Assembly (NCBI GenBank): GCA_025350445.1
Contig: JANXXV010000584.1
Span: forward strand, 1 to 12,584
Direction of reading: 5' to 3'
Length of the DNA stretch: 12,584 nucleotides
Origin: Bryobacteraceae bacterium
GTDB lineage: Bacteria; Acidobacteriota; Terriglobia; Bryobacterales; Bryobacteraceae
The notes under the pieces were generated by a model, which searched no databases, had not been told where the DNA came from, and saw nothing but the letters and a program-made list of their open reading frames with translations. Shown here piece by piece: positions 6,948 to 12,584 of this stretch. Both the position numbers and the translations under genes were made by a program. The first letter of the stretch is position 1. Each line of letters opens with the position of its first letter.

Positions 6948-7235
6948 CAGAACTGCCAAACTCCAACAGCGGCATCGACGCCGAAGCGCTATCGACGGAA
7001 GGACGTATTCTTTTCGTCTACAACCACAGCGGGAAAGGAAGGTCCCGGACGAACCTCGCCGTCAGCCGCGACGGCGATCGCTGGAACAATTTTCTGACAC
7101 TCGAAACCGAACCTGGCGAGTTCTCCTATCCGGCCATCATTCAAGGGATCGGACGGCAGCGTGCAGGTCACCTACACCTGGAACCGCAAGAATATACGGC
7201 ATGTACATCTGCCGCTGGACGGGATTCGGCAATAA
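6948..7235 (+). pseudogene. Sialidase-family protein, C-terminal remnant
   Basis: This is the end of the same sialidase/BNR family whose beginning lies at 5545-6075. From about 6950 the frame reads LPNSNSGIDAEALSTEGR, then ILFVYNHSGKGRSRTNLAVS, RDGDRWNNFLTLE and GEFSYPAIIQ, all typical of the last blades of the propeller. An extra G in the GGG run at 7145-7147 shifts the frame, after which SDGSVQVTYTWNRKNIRHV completes the protein with a TAA at 7233-7235. Relative to complete homologues roughly 80 residues between the two remnants are missing. No start codon or ribosome-binding site exists for this piece. Confidence 0.8.
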
Positions 7236-7339
7236 TTCTGTCCCGAACTTGGTCCAGGTAGTCATCGGTAACGTTGAAACTTGATAGAAATAAAGGGGTA
7301 AGCGGAAAATACATCATTTCAGGTCTGGTCGAGTCTCAC

Positions 7340-7502
7340 ACTTCAGGAAAGTGTCAAGCGCCTTGCATGTTCGTTATCGAGCAACAACGCCCCGTACGGT
7401 AAAGCCCGTAGTACCCGCATATTTCTATTGACATCCCCCCCTTTCGGCATTAAGATTTTGTTTCAAGTCCCCATAAAGTAACTGACAACTTCACGAAAGT
7501 GT
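7340..7502. promoter_or_regulatory. Pair of 15-bp near-identical repeats flanking the carD promoter
   Basis: ACTTCAGGAAAGTGT (7340-7354) and ACTTCACGAAAGTGT (7488-7502) differ at one base. Each contains an ACTT-N5-AAGT dyad. One lies about 75 bp upstream of the -35 box and the other in the leader just before the ribosome-binding site. The placement suggests paired operator sites or a looping arrangement for control of the carD-like gene; no known regulator is recognised. The rest of 7236-7427 shows nothing else convincing. Confidence 0.45.
7428..7456 (+). promoter_or_regulatory. Sigma-70-type promoter of the carD-like gene
   Basis: A perfect TTGACA -35 box (7428-7433), a 17-bp spacer and a TAAGAT -10 box (7451-7456, four of six matches to consensus) predict a transcription start near 7463 and a leader of about 54 nt before the ATG at 7517. 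It is the clearest promoter in the window. Confidence 0.75.
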
Positions 7503-7516
7503 ACAGAGGTCCCAGC

Positions 7517-8026
7517 ATGACCTTCCAGGTTGGCGAGAAAGTGGTTTACCCGAATCATGGGGTAGGTACCATCGAAAATATCAGCACCCGGTCTTTCGGG
7601 TCGCAATTTGAGCGGTTCTACCTGCTCAGGCTTACGTATAAGAGCATGACGGTAATGGTCCCGTTCTCCCACGTGGGCAATGTCGGTTTGAGAAAGGTCA
7701 CAAAGGCCGGCGAAATAGCCCGCGTCCTTCTGTTCCTGGCAGCTGGAAAGTCTCAATGTAACGGAGACTGGAAGAACCGGTTCAAAGAAAACACGGAAAA
7801 AATGCGCGTAGGCGGCCTGCTTGAAACCGCCGAAGTTCTGAAAATGCTGCTTATTCTTCAGGCCGACAAACCGCTCTCGTTTCGCGAGAAGAAGATGCTG
7901 GATCGGGCGCGGCACATGCTGATCACGGAGATCTCAATTTGCCGTGCTCTTTGCGAATCCGATGCAATTGATCTCCTGCAAAAAGCCTTAGCTAAGTCTT
8001 CTCTGAATTTCCCCCTTCCTCTGTAA
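7517..8026 (+). CDS. carD: CarD/CdnL-type transcription regulator
   Basis: This 169-residue protein belongs to the CarD_CdnL_TRCF family, which binds the RNA polymerase beta subunit and stabilises open promoter complexes. The N-terminal Tudor-like RNAP-interacting domain (residues 1-60) has the family signature FQVGEKVVYPNHGVGTIE. The helical DNA-binding domain (about 65-160) has W85 in DWKNRFKENTEKM, matching the tryptophan that wedges into the minor groove next to the -10 element in studied CarD proteins. The length matches the usual 155-170. ATG 7517 is chosen over an in-frame GTG at 7499 because AGAGG (7505-7509) sits 7 nt before it and the signature begins at residue 3. It is monocistronic, with its own promoter upstream and a hairpin downstream. 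Confidence 0.93.
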   Translation: MTFQVGEKVVYPNHGVGTIENISTRSFGSQFERFYLLRLTYKSMTVMVPFSHVGNVGLRKVTKAGEIARVLLFLAAGKSQCNGDWKNRFKENTEKMRVGGLLETAEVLKMLLILQADKPLSFREKKMLDRARHMLITEISICRALCESDAIDLLQKALAKSSLNFPLPL

Positions 8027-8036
8027 AGTTCACCGC

Positions 8037-8069
8037 ATGGCAGTACCTTTATTCCGAAGGTACTGCCAT
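8037..8069 (+). terminator. Strong hairpin after carD, possible terminator
   Basis: A perfect 13-bp inverted repeat, ATGGCAGTACCTT and its complement (8037-8049 and 8057-8069), encloses a 7-nt loop starting 11 nt after the carD stop. The position fits transcription termination or 3'-end protection. The stem is followed by AACCG rather than a T-run, so it is not a canonical intrinsic terminator. Confidence 0.6.
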
Positions 8070-8082
8070 AACCGAACTCCCG

Positions 8083-8147
8083 CCTAGGTATTTAACCCTA
8101 CCAATTTCGTAAGTTAGCCCCTTGTTTCCGTAAACTTAGGTACTTAA
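8083..8147. promoter_or_regulatory. Direct repeats upstream of the 1324-residue protein gene
   Basis: CCTAGGTATTTAA (8083-8095) and CTTAGGTACTTAA (8135-8147) match at 11 of 13 positions and are spaced by 52 bp, close to five helical turns, so both lie on the same face of the DNA. They are in the AT-richer leader of the downstream gene and could be binding sites for a regulator. No clear -35/-10 pair could be chosen in 8100-8200. Confidence 0.35.
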
Positions 8148-8206
8148 TCGTCTATCTTTTTGCGGGGATTTGATTACACTGGATACAGAGGGAATAGGTC
8201 CGCGAA

Positions 8207-11200
8207 ATGCGCTGTTTACAGTGCGGAAGCCAACTCGCGCTGTTGAAGAAGTTCACCGACGGTGAATTTTGCTCGACCGATCACCGGACCTTTTTCTACG
8301 ACACCCAGCAAAAGCTGATCATCGAGCGCCTTGCCGAATCTGCTCGTAAACTGAAGCGGCATAAGCTAGTTACGAAGCAAGCGGAAGCCCTTGTAACTCC
8401 ACCTGCTCCACCTCCGGAACCGATTCCAGCAGCGAAAGTCGAAGACCGTTTCCCGCCGTTCGCGGTCCTGTTACCGCTGCCGGTACTGGACGCCTTAGTT
8501 GTCCGCAATCACCCCTACGAACCGGCCTCGGGCTTTGCCCCGACGCCACCGGACTTGCTGCTTATCCCCCCTACTTACCGCCGCGTGCAGGCGAAGCGGC
8601 ACGCTTTGCTGGCTGGTCTGATGCCTACTTTCCTGTCCACAAGGTCGTGGAACCGGCGAAAGCAGATTGAAGTCAAGCCTGCGGCCGCGTCCGGTATGCA
8701 GCCGCTTCTCCCAAAAATTCCAGGCCTTCGGCGGTTGGGTTCCGTGGGTATCGGCATGGCAGCCGATGTCCCCGGCAATTTTGACAAAACGAACCCAATC
8801 GGGGCCCGGTCGTTCGGCGAACCGAACCATTTTGTGGGCGAACTGTCCGGTTTTGGCAGAATGATTTCGCAACCCGAAGCGTCGTTAAGCGAGAAGAATG
8901 AGACATCAAATGTCCAGGCGCCGGGACAGCTAATCGGATTAACCGTTCCGCAACCGTCCTGCTTTGGAGCCGTATCCGGAGTTGGAGACACAGCCGGGGT
9001 TGTACCCGCCGCTCAAAATGCCCGCCCGGCGCTTCCTGGTCTTGTCACGCATCCGGTTGATTGCAATGGTTTAAATGCGATTCGAAACCCGTTCCGAATG
9101 CGCCCTCGCGGCCCGGTCGGGGATTCCTCCGTGGCTCAGTTTTGCACAATCAAACCCAATCCAGTGGAGGCTGGCCAGGCCAGTCTTAGCGCCTCTTTTA
9201 CCCGTTCCGTTCCAAAAATCGAACTACTCGGGCCTGCGATCCGCAGCCGTTTATTCCGTCCCCGGCCCTGCGGCGGGGTTCTTAGCTCCATGATTTTGGA
9301 GATGGAACGGATCGAACCCAAATCCGGGGCGATGTCCGCCGGCAGCCTCTCGATCCCCTCGCTCGCCACCGTGGAATCGCCCACATTGATTCCGGTTTTC
9401 CCTGGCCGGTTCTTTCACATGCGGGCCCGCGGGCCAGTGCGGGACCATACCGCTGCCGGCTCCGCCTCAGCCGGGACGGCGGACCTGGAACCGTTTGCGG
9501 CTGCCGTTCGACGACCGTCTTATCCCGCGGATTTGGCGGGTAATTTCGCACCTTGCTTTCTGGATCGCGGGTTCCGCATGCGCCCGCGCGGAGCCGTGGC
9601 CGCGCGCCACCTGCCGGAGTTTGAAACGATCGTTTCCGTTGCGGTCGAAAGCCCCGCTCTCCAATCCTCCAAACCATCGTTGTCCACCTCCATCGTGGGA
9701 GATTATGCCCCGGTATTTGTAGACCGGGGGTTCCGTGCCCGTCCTCGTGGTCCGGTGCAGTCGCCCGGATTAGCGGAATTCGAGAGGGCGCTTCCCGGAG
9801 ATCCGGCAGCCTTCCTCTCGCCTCCGTCATTCGGCTTACTTCCGCCGGCCCCGATTGGGGAATGTTCTCCGAAACCCGTCCGGCGATTCTACAGGATCGG
9901 GCCGAAGGGTCCGGCGCTGTCGGCTTCGTTATACGCGCACGAGTCCATTGCGGAGGGCTTCGATGAGCCCCTCTTGTCGGCTCCCGCACTGGCTGGCTTG
10001 CCGTGTTCCATCGTTGGAGAGTTTAGTCCCACCCCGCTCCAGCGGTTCTTTCGGGCGCGTCCGCGCGGACCGGTGGAAGGAAACGCCCTGGCACCGATGG
10101 AACGGATCGCGGCAGGTGCTTCGGCCGAGCTGGTTTCCGCTCCGGCAACGGGGACACTGCCGGCTTACCTGATTGGGCAATGCGCGCCGAATGCGGTGGT
10201 GCGGTTCTTTCGGGCGCGTCCGCGCGGACCGGTGGACGTTCCGTCGATTTCCGCTTATGAAGAGATTGTACCGGGGCCGCACGCGGCGCTCGTCTCGCCT
10301 CCATTGACCGGCACCATGCCGCTTGGCGCAATTGGGGATTGCGCGCCGGATCCGTTGAGCCGATTCTTCCGCGCCCGTCCACGAGGCCCGATAGACGCAG
10401 TTCTTCCGGCAATGGAGAGGATCGAGGCCGGCGCGGCTGTGGGTCTGGCTTCGAAACCCGCGAGGGGCAGTTTTCCCACAGTTTCCACGGAAGAATGCGC
10501 CCCAAGTCCAGTCATGCGGTTCTTCCGGCCCCGTCCTCGTGGTCCGGTAGACCGAAAGACGCTCGGGCTGATGAGCGATGCCGGGTTCGCGGCGGCAATG
10601 GAGTCCATGCCACTTCTTGCCGCTCTGCCTGCGTCGGTCGTCGGCGGACTTGCTCCGGTCCAATTAGATAAGCCCTACAAAATGCGGCCGCGCGGGCCGG
10701 TGCAGGCAAGCCGGCTTGCATCATTCCATCCGGTTTCAACCGGGGAAGCGGCGGCGCTGCCGCGCGCCAGCCAAGTGCCTCCGTTGAATGTCCTGGACGG
10801 CCCTGCCTTCGAGCCCCTCTTCCTCAACCGGTTCTACCGGGTACGCCCTCGCGGACCGGTGCAGCCCGGGTCTGCGTTGTATGAGGCTTTGACCGCCGGC
10901 GATCCGGCGTTGCTCACGCCCACCGCAGCCCTGCCGTCGATGCCGGCGGTACTAATGCGTCAGGCCAGAACTTCTTCGAGGGATCGCGGTCCGCGCATGC
11001 GCCCCCCAGGGCCGAAGCCGAATTCGGGAACGCCGAACTTCGACCGGCTCGACGAAGGCGGGGAAGATGCCAGAGTGCCGCACGCTTCGATGGCCGGGCT
11101 GCCGGACGGGGTTCTGTCCGCGCCGGAGGCGCTGGCCGGATACTTGCAATTCGCGCCGTCCGCCGTGGAGTTCGCCCCGGTCAAGCCGGCTCGGATGATA

Positions 11201-12181
11201 CCGGTGTTGTCTCCGGCCCAGTGCGAACTTATTATTCATCCGCCTCTATTCTTCGCGGAGATGATTGTCGATTATCGTCCATCACTCGTGGAGATCCGTC
11301 ACGCATTTGAGGAAACGCACAAGCCGTCCTGGTTCGGGCGTCTCGCCAGGTTCTGGAGCGAGGCCAGATGGGATTTGAAATGGGCCACGGCTGCGGCGCC
11401 GATTCTGCTGGGAGTGTTGATCCACTCGTCGATTACGGGGCTGCCGGCTTCCCGGCATCTGGCAAACGTGGACGTGGCCGCGATGTTGTCGAATCCGCTT
11501 CCGCCGTTGAAAACCGCGGTCAATGCCAGATGGTCCGGTCTCCGCCATGAACTTGTGGGCCGGGCGGCGGTGGATTTTCAGGAAGATTTCACCAGGGGGC
11601 TGCGTTTCTGGACCGGCGACGCAAACTGGAGCAATTCCTGGACGTATGACATCCATGGCGGCGTGAAGCCCGGTACGCTGGCGATCTACACTCCGAGCAT
11701 CGGAATGTCCGACTACGACGTGGAGTTTACGGGCGGGATCGAATCGAAAAGCCTGGGATGGGTATTCCGCGCAGCCGATACGAGGAGCTATTACGCGGTG
11801 AAATTGACGACCATCATTCCCGGCCCGATGCCCACGGTCGCCCTGGTACGGTCCGCGGTGATCGATGGGAAAGAAGGGCCGCCGACGCAGATTCCGCTAC
11901 CGTTTCCGGTCAGCAAGGATCAGGTCTACCGGGTTCGGATGGAAGTGAGCGGTCAGTTTTTCACCGTATTTGTCCAGGGCCATGTTGTAGCCTTCTGGTC
12001 CGATGAGCGATTGCGGACCGGAGGCATCGGTTTCTTCAGCGCCAAGGGTGAACAGTCGAGACTGATCGCGGTAAGGGTGTCACATCAATTCGACGCGCTG
12101 GGAAGGCTCTGCGCATCTCTCGCACTAGAAGATAAGGCAGCGAAACAATCAGGAGTGAGCACGAATGAATCCCAAAAATAG
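8207..12181 (+). CDS. Zinc-ribbon / 53-residue-repeat / membrane / concanavalin-like protein
   Basis: This is a 1324-residue protein that I cannot assign to a named family as a whole. Residues 3-26 form a zinc-ribbon-like motif (C3-X2-C6-X15-C22-X3-H26), followed by a basic helix (about 32-60) and Pro-rich sequence. Residues 296-937 are 13 tandem repeats of about 53 residues around an FRARPRGPV core. Residues 1058-1078 form one hydrophobic membrane segment preceded by a basic stretch (FGRLARFWSEARWDLK), which by the positive-inside rule puts the N-terminal part and the repeats in the cytoplasm and the C-terminus in the periplasm. Residues 1121-1300 look like a concanavalin A/LamG-type beta sandwich related to DUF1080/3-keto-disaccharide hydrolase-like domains (EDFTRGLRFW, LGWVFRAADTRSYYAVKL, VYRVRMEVSG, TGGIGFFS). 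ATG 8207 follows a GA-rich stretch with a weak ribosome-binding site. The gene overlaps the next one by 17 bp. Confidence 0.8.
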   Translation: MRCLQCGSQLALLKKFTDGEFCSTDHRTFFYDTQQKLIIERLAESARKLKRHKLVTKQAEALVTPPAPPPEPIPAAKVEDRFPPFAVLLPLPVLDALVVRNHPYEPASGFAPTPPDLLLIPPTYRRVQAKRHALLAGLMPTFLSTRSWNRRKQIEVKPAAASGMQPLLPKIPGLRRLGSVGIGMAADVPGNFDKTNPIGARSFGEPNHFVGELSGFGRMISQPEASLSEKNETSNVQAPGQLIGLTVPQPSCFGAVSGVGDTAGVVPAAQNARPALPGLVTHPVDCNGLNAIRNPFRMRPRGPVGDSSVAQFCTIKPNPVEAGQASLSASFTRSVPKIELLGPAIRSRLFRPRPCGGVLSSMILEMERIEPKSGAMSAGSLSIPSLATVESPTLIPVFPGRFFHMRARGPVRDHTAAGSASAGTADLEPFAAAVRRPSYPADLAGNFAPCFLDRGFRMRPRGAVAARHLPEFETIVSVAVESPALQSSKPSLSTSIVGDYAPVFVDRGFRARPRGPVQSPGLAEFERALPGDPAAFLSPPSFGLLPPAPIGECSPKPVRRFYRIGPKGPALSASLYAHESIAEGFDEPLLSAPALAGLPCSIVGEFSPTPLQRFFRARPRGPVEGNALAPMERIAAGASAELVSAPATGTLPAYLIGQCAPNAVVRFFRARPRGPVDVPSISAYEEIVPGPHAALVSPPLTGTMPLGAIGDCAPDPLSRFFRARPRGPIDAVLPAMERIEAGAAVGLASKPARGSFPTVSTEECAPSPVMRFFRPRPRGPVDRKTLGLMSDAGFAAAMESMPLLAALPASVVGGLAPVQLDKPYKMRPRGPVQASRLASFHPVSTGEAAALPRASQVPPLNVLDGPAFEPLFLNRFYRVRPRGPVQPGSALYEALTAGDPALLTPTAALPSMPAVLMRQARTSSRDRGPRMRPPGPKPNSGTPNFDRLDEGGEDARVPHASMAGLPDGVLSAPEALAGYLQFAPSAVEFAPVKPARMIPVLSPAQCELIIHPPLFFAEMIVDYRPSLVEIRHAFEETHKPSWFGRLARFWSEARWDLKWATAAAPILLGVLIHSSITGLPASRHLANVDVAAMLSNPLPPLKTAVNARWSGLRHELVGRAAVDFQEDFTRGLRFWTGDANWSNSWTYDIHGGVKPGTLAIYTPSIGMSDYDVEFTGGIESKSLGWVFRAADTRSYYAVKLTTIIPGPMPTVALVRSAVIDGKEGPPTQIPLPFPVSKDQVYRVRMEVSGQFFTVFVQGHVVAFWSDERLRTGGIGFFSAKGEQSRLIAVRVSHQFDALGRLCASLALEDKAAKQSGVSTNESQK
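9092..11017 (+). repeat. 13 tandem coding repeats of about 159 bp (53 residues)
   Basis: Repeat cores begin at protein residues 296, 350, 403, 456, 509, 562, 615, 668, 721, 773, 824, 877 and 929, giving spacings of 54, 53, 53, 53, 53, 53, 53, 53, 53, 52, 51, 53 and 52. The shared pattern is [FY]-R-[AM]-R-P-R-G-P-V, then a variable stretch with ME-R-I near position 16, an A-x-L-x-S-x-P block, a LP pair, and IG-x-C-A-P-x-P-x-x-R leading to the next core. Copies 7-10 are most alike; copies 2, 6 and 13 are worn (CGGV, IGPKGPA, PPGPK). Residues before 296 and after 937 do not show the period. Confidence 0.92.
10042..10236 (+). repeat. 36-bp identical DNA segment in repeat copies 7 and 8
   Basis: Bases 10042-10077 and 10201-10236 are identical and exactly 159 bp apart, including all synonymous positions of the RFFRARPRGPV codons. 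Other copies encode the same residues with different codons, so these two look recently duplicated or converted. Confidence 0.85.
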
Positions 12182-12584
12182 AAAGCCCGAGGAAGCGAAC
12201 GGCAAAGCCGTCAACGGAGGCGCCAACGGCCAGAGCAGCGCGGCCGGCGCACTTGCGAAGGCGGTTTCCTTGCATCTGGAAGGAAAGCGCAAGGAAGCTC
12301 TGCAAGAGCTCAAGGGCGCCATTGCGAGCGGCGGCGACAGCGCGGAAGTGTACTCCGCCATCGGCCACATACAGTTCGAACTGGAGCAATACGATGACGC
12401 GGCCAAGAGCTACACCCGTCTCTTGACTCTGGAGCCGAAGCACACCGCGGGGAACTTCAATCTGGCTGTGTGCCTGGAAAAGCTGGGCCGTTACGATGAG
12501 GCTTCCGAGCGTTTCAGCAGCGCGCTCGAACTGAACCCGAACCGGCCTGAGGCAAGGCTCGGCCTCGCCATCTGCCTGTTGCAC
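12165..12584 (+). CDS. TPR repeat protein, N-terminal part (3' end outside window)
   Basis: The first 140 residues of a tetratricopeptide repeat protein run off the window end in an open frame. A polar Asn/Gly/Lys-rich leader (1-26) precedes a run of 34-residue helical repeats: about 27-59 (AVSLHLEGKRKEALQELK), 60-93 (AEVYSAIGHIQFELEQYDDA) and 94-127 (NFNLAVCLEKLGRYDEASER), with a fourth starting at 128. The repeats carry the usual small and aromatic residues at TPR positions. No signal peptide is seen, so it is probably a cytoplasmic scaffold. ATG 12165 lies 9 nt after AGGAG (12151-12155), and the gene overlaps the preceding one by 17 bp in another frame, which indicates translational coupling and a shared function with the large repeat protein. 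Its binding partner is not known. Confidence 0.88.
   Translation, partial: MNPKNRKPEEANGKAVNGGANGQSSAAGALAKAVSLHLEGKRKEALQELKGAIASGGDSAEVYSAIGHIQFELEQYDDAAKSYTRLLTLEPKHTAGNFNLAVCLEKLGRYDEASERFSSALELNPNRPEARLGLAICLLH

Noticed and set aside
5545..7235. Frameshifts explained as sequencing errors in intact genes
   Set aside because: Single-G insertions alone could be errors, but two in-frame stops, a 14-bp duplication, truncations and the replacement of the sialidase middle cannot be.
7499..7516. GTG start six codons upstream for the carD-like gene
   Set aside because: The Shine-Dalgarno AGAGG lies inside that extension and points to ATG 7517, which also begins right at the family signature.
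10042..10236. 36-bp direct repeats as a possible CRISPR
   Set aside because: The repeats lie in frame inside a long coding region, are exactly one protein-repeat unit apart, and the intervening sequence is itself homologous between units.
9282..10663. Long overlapping minus-strand open frames (235 and 244 codons) across the repeat array
   Set aside because: They are antisense shadows of the plus-strand repeats: the 159-bp period keeps one antisense frame open, the products are Arg/Pro-rich with no recognisable fold, and no ribosome-binding site precedes them.

Overview
The window suggests an Acidobacteriota genome of the Bryobacterales / Candidatus Solibacter type. This is an inference from gene content and style: high GC, a Tat-exported sulfatase, sialidase-like and Oar/TonB-receptor remnants, a CehA/McbA-like secreted protein, hairpin-forming intergenic repeats, and a large zinc-ribbon/membrane/concanavalin-like protein followed by a TPR gene. 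No rRNA or other marker confirms it.

Bases 1-3473 hold a compact plus-strand housekeeping run. It contains the 3' end of methionyl-tRNA synthetase, a TatD-family metal-dependent hydrolase whose GTG start overlaps the metG stop, a trans long-chain polyprenyl diphosphate synthase, and a small unrecognised membrane-anchored protein. A pair of tandem hairpins lies between the last two genes.

Bases 3474-3900 are non-coding. Most of this gap is a 233-bp MITE-like element with 16-bp perfect terminal inverted repeats and flanking TTAAA direct repeats. It carries an internal near-palindrome. A minus-strand gene for a secreted CehA/McbA-type (PHP-like) metallohydrolase homologue follows (3901-5454).

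Bases 5545-7235 are a graveyard of nested gene fragments. A sialidase-family (BNR) gene is broken by frameshifts and a stop codon. Its middle is replaced by about 870 bp holding the 5' end of an Oar/TonB-receptor-like gene (minus) and the 5' half of a Cys-type sulfatase gene (plus), both also damaged. The sialidase C-terminus resumes on the far side.

Bases 7236-8206 contain a CarD/CdnL-type transcription regulator with a textbook sigma-70-type promoter. Two near-identical 15-bp repeats lie one on each side of this promoter. A strong hairpin follows the gene.

Bases 8207-12584 hold the most unusual object: a 1324-residue protein with an N-terminal zinc-ribbon-like motif, 13 tandem repeats of about 53 residues centred on an FRARPRGPV core, one transmembrane segment and a C-terminal concanavalin-like domain. 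A TPR protein gene overlaps its end and runs out of the window. The repeat array is the best candidate here for something undescribed; its function cannot be read from the sequence.
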